The notes: generated from the sequence alone by a model not told the origin. Counted from the first letter of the stretch, positions 38,080 to 49,649 are shown. The stretch: DNA of 64,000 nucleotides from Drosophila miranda (GCF_003369915.1 NC_046673.1:13314001-13378000); one strand, 5' to 3'. A program made the numbers and translations.

Positions 38080-39251
38080 ATGTGCTGGAAGACAACACAA
38101 CAACAACAACACAACAGCATACTTGAGAGAACACCCTCGTCCTACGTCACCAACATCGACAGACATCAATAGTCGTAATATGTTGAGCTAAAGTTGTAGT
38201 TTTTTTTTCGTTAGTTTTAATTGTTTAGCCCGAGAATCCAGAAAAGGAGGAAAATTGTTTAACTGTAGTGCAAAATATTGTTCAATAGAAACCCCATCGG
38301 CAGCCCCATTGCTGCCGATCAAAAAAATACGAAAATTGTGTTCTTTGTCTTCTTTTGGATGGATTATGAAAAATGGATCAATGCTGCACATTTTGCACTC
38401 AATTGTGAAATAGGAGGGGAATTGACGAACAAAAAAAAAATAAAGTGTGTCGTGTGACAATGCTCTTCTAAAAATATATTGGTTTACTCAAGTTTTCCTA
38501 TTTATTTCCCCGATTCCTTGTCACGTGTTAAACAATCGTGTTTTCGTTTTGGTGAAATTTTCTATTGTTCTGGTGAAAATTGTTGACGAGCTCGCCGTCG
38601 CAAACCGTAGCGATATTGATAAACATGTTTACGAGCAGCTATGTAAGTGGAAAATATTTATACCTTCTATGTACATATGTATGTATGTACATACGTACAT
38701 ATATAGAGTATATAATGCATTCGTACAGCAGGTGCTGTTGTCTTTAAAAGTACTATGTGCTTGCAGTGATGCAGACTTTTATTTGGGGTTTTTGTAGGCA
38801 TGTTTAGCAAGAAAAGCCGCGACTATTTCGGTGTGTGCCTTTATATAATTCTATAATAAATTTTTCCACAAAATGGTAGCTTCCATTTTCCGTATAGTAT
38901 TGTATTTGTATTTGGGTAATTACACCCTTCCCTCCCCTGTATGAGGAACAAACAGCTATATGAGTATCACATGTGTAGCAGAATCACACAGGAAGGTTCG
39001 ATCAAGACTCTAGAGGTACTAAAAGCTTCGGGTTCCAGAGCTACTTGAGCGAGGTCCATCACGATGCAGTAAATGTACTGCTTCTGTACTGTACATTTGT
39101 ATAAGATCCAATTCAAGATATTAATTAGACTATAAATTTATTTGTAATTGTTTCACAGTATGCTAAATTCTATTTCTTTATGACAAACATTTTGGGCCCT
39201 GCCAAGAGCGTAATTACTCGCACATTCGTATATTTCTGCAGTGAAAAGCAT
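38080..39251. other. Spacer between Chchd2 and the H2B-like gene
   Basis: The Chchd2 3' UTR runs to about 38445, and the rest shows no gene. The stretch is AT-rich with TACATA tracts near 38670-38705. Its inverted copy is at about 50488-51660. Confidence 0.5.
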
Positions 39252-39635
39252 TTACTTAGAGCTGGTGTACTTCGTGACGGCCTTGGTTCCCTCACTGACG
39301 GCGTGCTTGGCCAGCTCTCCCGGCAGAAGTAGCCGCACAGCCGTTTGGATTTCCCGACTTGTGATGGTGGACTTTTTGTTGTAGTGACCCAAACGAGAGG
39401 CTTCCGAGGCAATGCGCTCGAAGATATCGTTTACAAAGCTGTTCATGATGCTCATCGCCTTGGAGGAGACACCAGTGTCCGGGTGGACTTGCTTCAGAAC
39501 TTTGTAGATATAGATGGCATAGCTCTCCTTCCTGACCTTGCGCCTCTTCTTCTTGTCGGTAGTGTTGATGTGGATGTTCTTCTGTGCCTTTCCAGCCTTC
39601 TTGGTTGTGTTCCCGCTTGCAGTTTTCGGTGGCAT
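39252..39635 (-). CDS. Histone H2B variant, copy 1
   Basis: 127 residues without intron, starting at the MPPKT methionine that aligns with canonical H2B; an in-frame ATG 12 codons upstream is less likely. The histone fold is almost canonical ([59 protein letters not shown], ending [10 protein letters not shown]). The basic tail is altered and longer than the 123-residue Drosophila H2B, with GNTTKK and [16 protein letters not shown]. The protein should pair with H2A in nucleosomes. It lies alone, far from the multi-copy histone cluster, head-to-head with the H3-tail/H1 gene, with a TATA-like ATTATA (plus strand) at 39712-39717. I see no perfect histone 3' stem-loop after the stop, only a poor TGCTTTTCACTGCA, so the mRNA may be polyadenylated. 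Germline or replacement use is a guess. Confidence 0.9.
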   Translation of the reverse strand: MPPKTASGNTTKKAGKAQKNIHINTTDKKKRRKVRKESYAIYIYKVLKQVHPDTGVSSKAMSIMNSFVNDIFERIASEASRLGHYNKKSTITSREIQTAVRLLLPGELAKHAVSEGTKAVTKYTSSK

Positions 39636-40084
39636 TCTTTCCCACTGAAGTTTCACGATTTCGAAATTCACTCAATACTCAACACAACGCTTGCCGTGAG
39701 GGGCGCTCAGCATTATACTTCTTTGCGAGCAGTCTATTCAGGTTTAATGCAAACTAAACTACCAGGTAAAAGAGTCCGAAAATGCTCTCCAGCTGTCTTT
39801 GTGATAGCCTGGTACTTTGCATTGCAGACTGGCTACGATTCACTTGCACCCGAAGACACCGAAATGCAGCAGAGTGAGGGTCAGTGTTCTATTTATAGCA
39901 AACACCTGAAGACACGAGTGATGCCGAGGAGTGCGCTTATGTCCGACTCGCTCGCATATGCAATCGAAGCACGAGGCCGAAGTCTCAATCGAACACTCCC
40001 TCCACAAACTGCACATATAATAGATCAGCAATTCCTCCGACCACTTATTCTGCGCTTAGAAGTGTACGACGTGCATTGTGGTAC
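39636..40084. promoter_or_regulatory. Bidirectional histone-type promoter
   Basis: The 450 bp between the divergent H2B-like and H3-tail/H1 genes holds a TATA-like site for H2B (39712-39717, minus) and CTATTTATAGCAAACACC at about 39888-39905 for the plus-strand gene. A near-octamer ATGCAAAC lies at about 39748. Copies are at about 49650-50103 (inverted) and 56314-56741; in the last one the H2B side leads nowhere. Confidence 0.5.
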
Positions 40085-40752
40085 ATGAAAATGACCCGAA
40101 CCAAGGCGACTGCTCGTTTCTCGAACTTCGGTAATGCGACAGCCGAAAGACCAGCTTACAGGGCCGCAGTGCTCCGGCCGACGCAAGATCATTTTGGGGT
40201 AAGAAGAAAATGCACTTTTATTGAAGCTCTTATTAAGGAATGCCCTGCAGCGCATATTTGATTGATTTTTTATGTTTCTCCAGCGGCAAATTTCAAATCC
40301 AGGATATCGGCTTCTCCGTCACCGGAGACTTCTGCAAAGAAGTCCCCAAGCCCAGTGCCAGTTCCAGTCCCAGCATCACATCCCCAACCCGAGACATGGT
40401 AGACGCCTCGATTAAGAGCTTGAATGAACGTGGTGGCTTTTCATATTTGGCGATCAAGAAGTATATTGCGGCCGAATACAAATGCGATGCCCAGAAGCTG
40501 ACTCCATTCATCAAGAAGTATTTGAAGTCGGCCGTTGCCGATGGAAAGCTGATCGAAACATCGGGCACAGGTGCGTCTGGCTCGTTCAAGCTGTCAGCAT
40601 CTGTGGAGCGGAAAGATAAAGAAGCCAAGAAAGAGAGAAAAGCCAAGAATACAGCAAGCCCCAAAAGGGCGACCAGAGCCGCAACAAGAAGCCAAATGCG
40701 AAATGAAGCGAAAATGTCAGACGCCGCCAAGAAGACCGCCCGGCGCAGATGA
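40085..40752 (+). pseudogene. H3-tail/H1 fusion gene, copy 1 (frame-broken)
   Basis: Same exon pattern as the intact copy in unit 4 (exon 1 to 40198, exon 2 40285-40752). After GCCGCA it lacks 7 bp (CGAAAAA) that are present in the two other copies, which removes the ARKSAPA motif. In exon 2 it has one C fewer in the run before ACCCGAGACATGG. The two losses do not restore the frame. The linker-histone domain itself stays open and could still be made from the ATG at 40396 (about 119 residues). Any product would be H1-like without the H3-type tail. Confidence 0.7.
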
Positions 40753-41111
40753 TGCAAATTGAGAAAGGACAAAGGGCAAGGAGGAAGGAGGAAGGAGGAA
40801 GGAGGAAGACCGATGAAAACTGGAACCCTGAAGGCGAAGCCGCCAGTGGCAAAGGTCAAGTCGAGCCCTGCAAAGACAACGGCCCTAGCAAGGGCACTAG
40901 CTCTTAACGACGACGATGGCCTAAACGAGAACGAGAACGTGGATGTGCGCGATTGATGGCCGGATACGAAATATTAGGTAGACTTAGATAAACTATATCG
41001 GAAGAGATACAAATTATCGTTATACATATGTAAATACATATATGTACTGTGTTTAATATAAGGGAGAATTAAAAATATAGAAAACATTTTTTCGGTGAAC
41101 TGCGCTGCTGA

Positions 41112-43368
41112 CTAACCGGGAAAGCCCCGCATTTTGTTGAGCATCGTTATGGTGGCAGCCACCAGGGGTCGGGATCCCGTCACCAACACATCTACTTCAC
41201 TTTTCATGCCGAATTTTTGGTCCCGGTATTTGGCTTGAACGTGTTCAAAGAAGGCGTTGACGGAGGCGGACGTTTGCGAAGTGTCCTTTTTGCCGGTCTC
41301 CTCGCACAGGCCTCGCCAGGTTCTGGCATTGCGCTTGGCTCGCTGCAGCTCCTCCATGACATGCCACTCCTCGTCTGGCAAAATTTCGCCCTCTGAGAAG
41401 TTGGGGCAGGGCACAAAGTGTGCCTCGTCGAAGTTCACATTGAAGCGAAGGATTGTGAGCAGGTCTTTGGCATTGGAATCGCTGGTCTTGTTGTACAGCA
41501 GGATCTTTGTGGCGCGATGAGAGCGGGTGAGAGTGTAGAACCACTCGCGGCAGACCATCATCGATTCCACAGAGTCGGCAGTGTCCAAATAGACGTTGTA
41601 CATGTCGTGCTTGACGATATCGAAGTGTCCCACCGACTCAAAGGTCTCAAGGCCGCGCATTGCTGCCTGGGTCAGTTGGGTGCACTTGGGATCCAGGTCC
41701 AGATTCAGGCCCACCACAAACTCGGGCTTGTGGCGTCTGAGGTAGTCGTAGGCCAGCTGGGTGGCCAATGAGGCATTCAACTTTACGGAGTGGTTGGCCT
41801 TGGTGAGAAAACGCTTGTGGCTGGGATTTGCCTCGGTCAGCGCATTGAATGTCGGGACACGGTGGAGCTTGGCGCCCATCTGCTTGGCCTTCTGAGCCAG
41901 GACCTCACAGCACTCCGGCTGGCTCACATTTGTGAAGATGGTGGCCGCCGGCTTCATGATTTCTCCCTTGGCCCAGGCAATGTCCCGCATGGACTCGCTC
42001 AGGTTGGAGCCCTGCTCCCAGCCCAGAGTGCTGATGCCGATGGTTTTCGCATGCAAGGTGATGTTGGTGGAATCGCTGGCGCCTCCACGGCCCACCTCCA
42101 CAATGGCAACATCCACATTCGCGTCGCGGAACGCCCGGAAGGCCATGGCCGTCAAGATTTGGCTGTGAGCCGGTGTGGGATCCATGTCAGCCAGCTCCGG
42201 ATAGATTTTGTGGATTAGCTCGGTGAACTGAGCCTCGCTCAGAGGCTCCCCATTGATGCGGATTCTCTCGTACGAATATATGAGGTGCGGGGAGCAAAGA
42301 AGGCCGGTCTTGATGCCATGCGCCATCAAGATATTCTGCACAATGCCACACGTGGTTCCTTTACCCTTCGACCCTGCCACCTGAATGACTGGAATGCTCT
42401 CCAATTGTTCCTTGGATACACCCATCTTGTGCAGGAGCTCCAGGGTGTGTTTTATGAAAGGATCCACCTGAGCTTTGCTCATCTTCGACCGCATGCGACC
42501 GAGCACAGGCTCGAAGGAATGAAAGATGTTCAACCGTCGGACGGCCTCCAGGTAGGCCATACGCTCGGGCGACTTGGCCTGCTCCTCCGGCTCTTGGGGA
42601 TCTGCGGCAGATTTATTGGGTCCTACGGATGCCGCTGCAGCTGCAGCTGAAGCCTTGCTAACCTGCTGCATCTTTTTCAGTTGAAGGTCGCGTCCCGCCT
42701 GCTGCTTGGCACTCAATTCCTTAAGAAGCTGGGCCTGGTTCTTCTGTGAGCCGTGCATGCGATTCATCCAGGACTTGCGCTGATCCTCGGCTGAGGAGCC
42801 TTTGGTTTCATTATCGCCCTCTGCCTTATTTTGCATCGACTGCTGCTGCTGCTGCCAGTTAGATTGTCCGGGAGTCGGCCCCATGCTTGGGCCAACGCCC
42901 ACGCCCACGCCCACGCCCACGCCAACGACTCCTTGGTCTGGTTTGACACCGCCTTGGGCTGCCAGTTTTGCTTTGAGCTGCATTTCGGCTGAATATTTGC
43001 TCCACTTGGCCCGCTGGTCGGAAAAGCTGGGCGCTGAAGCGGCTGTAGTTGGTTAGAGTGCATATGCAGGAGAAAGGAATATGAATTGGATTTGTCAGAG
43101 TGGGAGTAGGAATAGAAATAGAAATATTATTATTACCTGTCTTGTGGCCAGCCAATGGCCGACTACTTCCTGGATTTCCTGTATTTCCTCTTTTCCCTTC
43201 CGGATTAGTATCCCCGGGAACCGATGGCTGGGCCTCCGAGGACTCCGGCTCCTGTACCTCCTTGGGCTTGTAGCCCTTGAAGAATTTATTGCTCGCGTGA
43301 GCAGTGCCCTGCCAGACCGTTGGACCCCGGCGACGGACCTTCGACATCGTTGTTATTAACGAAATCAT
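41112..43368 (-). CDS. Fpgs: Folylpolyglutamate synthase, copy 1
   Basis: Two exons, 43368-43137 and 43042-41112, join in phase to give 720 residues. The enzyme adds glutamates to folates with ATP and so keeps them in the cell and mitochondria. The Mur-ligase-type core starts about residue 240, with the P-loop VAGSKGKGTTCG near 300, then SPHLIYSYERIRINGEPLSE, the Mg-binding VEVGRGGASDSTNI and GWEQGSNLSE. Compared with the usual 500-590 residues, the N-terminal part is unusually long and low-complexity, with a Gly-Val dipeptide run encoded by four CCCACG units and a Gln run. An upstream methionine (MISLITTMSKV) was taken as start; MSKV at 43347 is an alternative. This copy has KEVQE where the others have KEEQE. 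Confidence 0.92.
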
Positions 43369-43853
43369 CGTTTTTCTTTTTTTCGATCCCTCTTTTTCGA
43401 TCCCTTTTCAGCGGCCTGAAACTGTAGGGTCTGACACTATAGCTCAGATAAATCTAAAAATAATTTTTCTAAAAACAGAATGTACGAACTTTGATTTAAG
43501 GTACGCTTGGAAGAATGTTTGTGGAACTGATGTGGGGGATAGAATCCGGAAATGTAAGAGTCTGACAGATAAAGAAACGGTAGAGCGGGGAATAGTATTT
43601 GTTTATGGGAATAAGACGGACTACAGTCTATGGTGTGTAACAATGATTCGAAAATCTACACCTATATTGTTGTAAACATTTGAAAACCAAATCATCAATG
43701 CCGTCATTGTCGGAAAATCAGATCATTAGGACTCGCAAGGACTCGTAAGGACTGTCGATTATATTTTGAAACTAGCTGCTCTTCCAGCATCCTTTTCTGA
43801 AATCGTGGCATCCCAGTCGGACTCTAGATTACCGATTCCAATATAAAGAATGG
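43369..43853. promoter_or_regulatory. Fpgs upstream region (repeated in every unit)
   Basis: Non-coding flank shared by units 1-5, with TATAGCTCAGATAAATC and the phrase AGGACTCGCAAGGACTCG. It presumably contains the Fpgs promoter; no TATA or Motif 1 site is obvious. Confidence 0.45.
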
Positions 43854-44285
43854 GTCTTCAGGAAGGCCGTGAGACCCACCTTGCAGTGGCGCCAGGGGGA
43901 CAAACAGTGTGTGCTTGAGGTGTGTATAATTCATAGTTCTGAATTCACGAAACTATCCTAATATATCTATAAGCCAACAGTGAAGTCTATTTTAACCCTT
44001 TCAAGCACAATGGATAGCGTACTCGAGCTAACTTCCATACGCTTTGTGCCCAGTGCTCAGGGAGTAGCAAACTCCAGACGAAAAACGATTCGCTGCTGAG
44101 GGAAATGAGATGACAGTGCTGAAGACCCAGATTGAAGACCCCAAAAACCAGAACAATCGAAATGAAAGCCCTTATGGAAGGGCATTGCCAAATACATAAC
44201 ATATGTACATACATAGCAGCGAACATATTGTAAATGGGGAAATGTTGAGGTTGACGCACAAACATTGGCAGATGTTTATGCCTTA
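43854..44285. repeat. Spacer part S1
   Basis: Non-coding sequence next to the Fpgs flank of unit 1. It is found again inverted at about 63119-63550. Its first 36 bp also appear at 56269-56304, showing that unit 3 originally had the same flank. Confidence 0.8.
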
Positions 44286-45122
44286 GGGCTCGCGCACACT
44301 ATAGCTGAAAGCGGAGCTGAAATCGGAGCAGATAGCTGATTTATAAGCTCTGAAAAAACAAACACACTGCACCGGTGCAAGTGCGCACATTGCAGACTGA
44401 GCTGAGCTGAAAGCTGAAAAAGCTCGCTGAAATCAGCTCAGCTTAGTTTGATCGATCAAGCATGTTTGTTTTTTCAGCAAGCTGATTGCTGATTTTGTTC
44501 AAGTGTATTGGTTCATAAGTGATCGAAAATGGGCTGCAAAACATTGTTAAGCGAAATTACGGTTAACCCAGAGCTGGGGAATAAGCGGGATTATTAAAAA
44601 TATTTGAATCATAGTTTTATTTCTGGCAGGAGATAAATTGGGCAAAAAAGTTGTATTATTTACCATTTTCATATGTCAATAATAAATATAATATACTATG
44701 TCCCCAAGTACAGTAAACGCTAGGAAAACATCACAATGTTTATTATTATACAACATAATGAATAATTGAGAAATTTAATAATAATTCGTAAAATAAAAGT
44801 AATACGAATACAATACATAACGGAAATGTGGTTGAAATACACGGAATAAAAAAAAACGAAGAAAACTTCCGTCTGGCTACTGTACGTGCTGTGAAGTAAT
44901 TAATTAACAATATAATAATAATAATTATAATGATAACTTTTGATGCCACTTGAGGAGACAAAGGAAGGCAATGGCTTTCAGCTTTCAGCAATCAGATCAG
45001 CCGACAATGTACGCACCTTCAAGCTGATTCTGCCTGGAAAAAGCTCTCAGATCAAGTGAGCTTTCAGCTCCAATTTCACCGCCGATTTCAGCTCCGCTTT
45101 CAGCTACAGTGTGCGCGAGCCC
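44286..45122. mobile_element. 837-bp PIF/Harbinger-like element
   Basis: The ends are inverted repeats of about 40 bp, starting GGGCTCGCGCACACTATAGC on the left and ending in its near-complement on the right. TTA flanks both sides (44283-44285 and 45123-45125). The inverted spacer copy at 63.1 kb has the uninterrupted sequence GCCTTAGTCTGC, the empty site. A 3-bp TTA duplication and GG-starting ends are typical of PIF/Harbinger. There is no transposase frame, so it is non-autonomous. Confidence 0.85.
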
Positions 45123-45142
45123 TTAGTCTGCAGGCGCACATC

Positions 45143-45213
45143 TCCCATATTGTCTAGTGGTTAGGATATCCGGCTCTCACCCGGAAGGCCCGGGTTCAAT
45201 TCCCGGTATGGGA
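45143..45213 (+). tRNA. tRNA:Glu-CTC: tRNA-Glu (anticodon CTC)
   Basis: A 71-nt cloverleaf. The acceptor stem pairs TCCCATA with TATGGGA, the A box is TAGTGGTTAGG, the anticodon loop CTCTCAC has anticodon CTC, and the B box is GGGTTCAATTCC. A T-run terminator follows (about 45229). It reads GAG codons. An inverted twin lies at 63031-63101. Confidence 0.95.
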
Positions 45214-45395
45214 AACTGTCGAAAGCTTCTTTTTTTCTCTGCTTTTGATTCTTTTTTCTCCATTTTCCTGATGTCTACGTTGTAGTAACTTATAGCTTTT
45301 GGTTTCCGTGCGCTCTGATTAGCGAATGCATCATTGAAAATAATCAACTCACAGGAATTTCAAAGAAAACGCACTTTAGACCAATTATCACCATA

Positions 45396-45466
45396 TCCCA
45401 TATGGTCTAGTGGCTAGGATATCTGGCTTTCACCCAGAAGGCCCGGGTTCGATTCCCGGTATGGGA
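45396..45466 (+). tRNA. tRNA:Glu-TTC: tRNA-Glu (anticodon TTC)
   Basis: A 71-nt cloverleaf with acceptor stem TCCCATA/TATGGGA, anticodon TTC in CTTTCAC, and B box GGGTTCGATTCC. A TTTTTTG terminator follows at once. It reads GAA. It lies 182 bp after the CTC gene in the same direction. An inverted twin lies at 62758-62828. Confidence 0.95.
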
Positions 45467-45476
45467 AGTAAGTTTT

Positions 45477-45890
45477 TTGTTTTCCAACTGGAACATTAGC
45501 TCTTCTTTTCACACGACGGCGCTTACGATACCGATTTTGCTGAAAACGAGTTTGTGCGATACGTTGTGAGCCGGTACTCGTACTTAGTCGCCAGGCGCCA
45601 CTGCAACCTAAAGGGCATGACAGGTTTCAGAAACATTAAAGTAATTTTGTATTAATTTTGAACTGTAATCGTCAGATCTTGTTAAATGTCATTTTAAAGC
45701 AATGCAACTTATTAATCATTAAGTGGTGATCACATTCTTCCTTGTTCAATCGAAATTGTACCCTCATTGTGAGGATCATTCCCCGATTACTCGATGGGCC
45801 TGAAGCCTAGAGATGGCCATGCTGCCCCGCCTCCATTAGAATGCATACAAAATATATTTTGGTCAAAAAATAAGAGAGAGCCATTCTTTA
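45477..45890. repeat. Spacer part S2
   Basis: Non-coding sequence between tRNA-Glu-TTC and unit 2. It is repeated inverted at 60506-60910, where a DINE-1-like element has been inserted next to the tRNA. Confidence 0.8.
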
Positions 45891-46365
45891 TATTGGAATC
45901 GGTAATCTAGAGTCCGACTGGGATGCCACTATTTCAGAAAAGGATGCTGGAAGAGCAGCTAGTTTCAAAATATAATCGACAGTCCTTACGAGTCCTTGCG
46001 AGTCCTAATGATCTGATTTTCCGACAATGACGGCATTGATGATTTGGTTTTCAAATGTTTACAACAATATAGGTGTAGATTTTCGGATCATTGTTACACA
46101 CCATAGACTGTAGTCCGTCTTATTCCCATAAACAAATACTATTCCCCGCTCTACCGTTTCTTTATCTGTCAGACTCTTACATTTCCGGATTCTATCCCCC
46201 ACATCAGTTCCACAAACATTCTTCCAAGCGTACCTTAAATCAAAGTTCGTACATTCTGTTTTTAGAAAAATTATTTTTAGATTTATCTGAGCTATAGTTT
46301 CAGACCCTACAGTTTCAGGCCGCTGAAAAGGGATCGAAAAAGAGGGATCGAACAAAAGAAAAACG

Positions 46366-48628
46366 ATGATTTCGTTAATAACAACGATGTCGAAGGTCCG
46401 TCGCCGGGGTCCAACGGTCTGGCAGGGCACTGCTCACGCGAGCAATAAATTCTTCAAGGGCTACAAGCCCAAGGAGGAACAGGAGCCGGAGTCCTCGGAG
46501 GCCCAGCCATCGGTTCCCGGGGATACTAATCCGGAAGGGAAAAGAGGAAATACAGGAAATCCAGGAAGTAGTCGGCCATTGGCTGGCCACAAAACAGGTA
46601 ATAATAATATTTCTATTTCTATTCCTACTCCCACTCTGACAAATCCAATTCATATTCCTTTCTCCTGCATATGCACTCTAACCAACTACAGCCGCTTCAG
46701 CGCCCAGCTTTTCCGACCAGCGGGCCAAGTGGAGCAAATATTCAGCCGAAATGCAGCTCAAAGCAAAACTGGCAGCCCAAGGCGGTGTCAAACCAGACCA
46801 AGGAGTCGTTGGCGTGGGCGTGGGCGTGGGCGTGGGCGTGGGCGTTGGCCCAAGCATGGGGCCGACTCCCGGACAATCTAACTGGCAGCAGCAGCAGCAG
46901 TCGATGCAAAATAAGGCAGAGGGCGATAATGAAACCAAAGGCTCCTCAGCCGAGGATCAGCGCAAGTCCTGGATGAATCGCATGCACGGCTCACAGAAGA
47001 ACCAGGCCCAGCTTCTTAAGGAATTGAGTGCCAAGCAGCAGGCGGGACGCGACCTTCAACTGAAAAAGATGCAGCAGGTTAGCAAGGCTTCAGCTGCAGC
47101 TGCAGCGGCATCCGTAGGACCCAATAAATCTGCCGCAGATCCCCAAGAGCCGGAGGAGCAGGCCAAGTCGCCCGAGCGTATGGCCTACCTGGAGGCCGTC
47201 CGACGGTTGAACATCTTTCATTCCTTCGAGCCTGTGCTCGGTCGCATGCGGTCGAAGATGAGCAAAGCTCAGGTGGATCCTTTCATAAAACACACCCTGG
47301 AGCTCCTGCACAAGATGGGTGTATCCAAGGAACAATTGGAGAGCATTCCAGTCATTCAGGTGGCAGGGTCGAAGGGTAAAGGAACCACGTGTGGCATTGT
47401 GCAGAATATCTTGATGGCGCATGGCATCAAGACCGGCCTTCTTTGCTCCCCGCACCTCATATATTCGTACGAGAGAATCCGCATCAATGGGGAGCCTCTG
47501 AGCGAGGCTCAGTTCACCGAGCTAATCCACAAAATCTATCCGGAGCTGGCTGACATGGATCCCACACCGGCTCATAGCCAAATCTTGACGGCCATGGCCT
47601 TCCGGGCGTTCCGCGACGCGAATGTGGATGTTGCCATTGTGGAGGTGGGCCGTGGAGGCGCCAGCGATTCCACCAACATCACCTTGCATGCGAAAACCAT
47701 CGGCATCAGCACTCTGGGCTGGGAGCAGGGCTCCAACCTGAGCGAGTCCATGCGGGACATTGCCTGGGCCAAGGGAGAAATCATGAAGCCGGCGGCCACC
47801 ATCTTCACAAATGTGAGCCAGCCGGAGTGCTGTGAGGTCCTGGCTCACAAGGCCAAGCAGATGGGCGCCAAGCTCCACCGTGTCCCGACATTCAATGCGC
47901 TGACCGAGGCAAATCCCAGCCACAAGCGTTTTCTCACCAAGGCCAACCACTCCGTAAAGTTGAATGCCTCATTGGCCACCCAGCTGGCCTACGACTACCT
48001 CAGACGCCACAAGCCCGAGTTTGTGGTGGGCCTGAATCTGGACCTGGATCCCAAGTGCACCCAACTGACCCAGGCAGCAATGCGCGGCCTTGAGACCTTT
48101 GAGTCGGTGGGACACTTCGATATCGTCAAGCACGACATGTACAACGTCTATTTGGACACTGCCGACTCTGTGGAATCGATGATGGTCTGCCGCGAGTGGT
48201 TCTACACTCTCACCCGCTCTCATCGCGCCACAAAGATCCTGCTGTACAACAAGACCAGCGATTCCAATGCCAAAGACCTGCTCACAATCCTTCGCTTCAA
48301 TGTGAACTTCGACGAGGCACACTTTGTGCCCTGCCCCAACTTCTCAGAGGGCGAAATTTTGCCAGACGAGGAGTGGCATGTCATGGAGGAGCTGCAGCGA
48401 GCCAAGCGCAATGCCAGAACCTGGCGAGGCCTGTGCGAGGAGACCGGCAAAAAGGACACTTCGCAAACGTCCGCCTCCGTCAACGCCTTCTTTGAACACG
48501 TTCAAGCCAAATACCGGGACCAAAAATTCGGCATGAAAAGTGAAGTAGATGTGTTGGTGACGGGATCCCGACCCCTGGTGGCTGCCACCATAACGATGCT
48601 CAACAAAATGCGGGGCTTTCCCGGTTAG
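46366..48628 (+). CDS. Fpgs: Folylpolyglutamate synthase, copy 2
   Basis: Exons 46366-46597 and 46692-48628 join in phase to 722 residues. The gene is intact, with the P-loop GSKGKGTT and the GRGGASDSTN region of the Mur-ligase core. Against copy 1 it has one more Gly-Val dipeptide (five repeat units), KEEQE in place of KEVQE, and LAHKAK in place of LAQKAK. Splice sites are the same. It diverges from copy 1 head-to-head across the tRNA spacer, so the two genes have mirror-image upstream regions. Confidence 0.92.
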
Positions 48629-48980
48629 TCAGCAGCGCAGTTCACCGAAAAAATGTTTTCTATATTTTTAATTCTCCCTTATATTAAACACAGTACATAT
48701 ATGTATTTACATATGTATAACGATAATTTGTATCTCTTCCGATATAGTTTGTCTAAGTCTACCTAATATTTCGTATCCGGCCATCAATCGCGCACATCCA
48801 CGTTCTCGTTCTCGTTTAGGCCATCGTCGTCGTTAAGAGCTAGTGCCCTTGCTAGGGCCGTTGTCTTTGCAGGGCTCGACTTGACCTTTGCCACTGGCGG
48901 CTTCGCCTTCAGGGTTCCAGTTTTCATCGGTCTTCCTCCTTCCTCCTTCCTCCTTGCCCTTTGTCCTTTCTCAATTTGCA

Positions 48981-49649
48981 TCATCCGCGCCGGGCGGTCT
49001 TCTTGGCGGCGTCTGACATTTTCGCTTCATTTCGCATTTGGCTTCTTGTTGCGGCTCTGGTCGCCCTTTTGGGGCTTGCTGTATTCTTGGCTTTTCTCTC
49101 TTTCTTGGCTTCTTTATCTTTCCGCTCCACAGATGCTGACAGCTTGAACGAGCCAGACGCACCTGTGCCCGATGTTTCGATCAGCTTTCCATCGGCAACA
49201 GCCGACTTCAAATACTTCTTGATGAATGGAGTCAGCTTCTGGGCATCGCATTTGTATTCGGCCGCAATATACTTCTTGATCGCCAAATATGAAAAGCCAC
49301 CACGTTCATTCAAGCTCTTAATCGAGGCGTCTACCATGTCTCGGGTTGGGGATGTGATGCTGGGACTGGAACTGGCACTGGGCTTGGGGACTTCTTTGCA
49401 GAAGTCTCCGGTGACGGAGAAGCCGATATCCTGGATTTGAAATTTGCCGCTGGAGAAACATAAAAAATCAATCAAATATGCGCTGCAGGGCATTCTTTAA
49501 TAAGAGCTTCAATAAAAGTGCATTTTCTTCTTACCCCAAAATGATCTTGCGTCGGCCGGAGCACTTTTTCGTGCGGCCCTGTAAGCTGGTCTTTCGGCTG
49601 TCGCATTACCGAAGTTCGAGAAACGAGCAGTCGCCTTGGTTCGGGTCAT
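48981..49649 (-). pseudogene. H3-tail/H1 fusion gene, copy 2 (frame-broken)
   Basis: Exon 1 (49649-49535) is open and keeps the full H3-like tail with ARKSAPA. Exon 2 (49450-48981) lacks one C in the run before the linker-histone domain (ATCCCCAACC here, ATCCCCCAACC in unit 4), so translation would end soon after the Pro/Val-rich linker. The H1 domain frame itself is still open. Copy 1 shares this lesion, so it predates the separation of the two palindrome arms or was spread by gene conversion. Confidence 0.7.

Larger units (their letters stand above)
37422..43853. repeat. Amplicon unit 1, left arm of the first palindrome
   Basis: This 6.4-kb segment holds the Chchd2 intron and exon 2, the H2B-like gene, the H3-tail/H1 gene and Fpgs. 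It matches 45891-52317 in inverted orientation over its full length, with few differences. The left limit is set by the unit 2/unit 3 junction and the right limit by the ATGG before 43854. Confidence 0.9.

Noticed and set aside
39225-39251. Histone mRNA 3' stem-loop after H2B
   Set aside because: TGCTTTTCACTGCA has the right loop flavour but no six-base-pair stem.
40240-40284. Start of the H1-like frame at MPCSAYLIDF
   Set aside because: This reads through intron sequence up to the TTTCTCCAG acceptor; the real upstream exon is the H3-like one.
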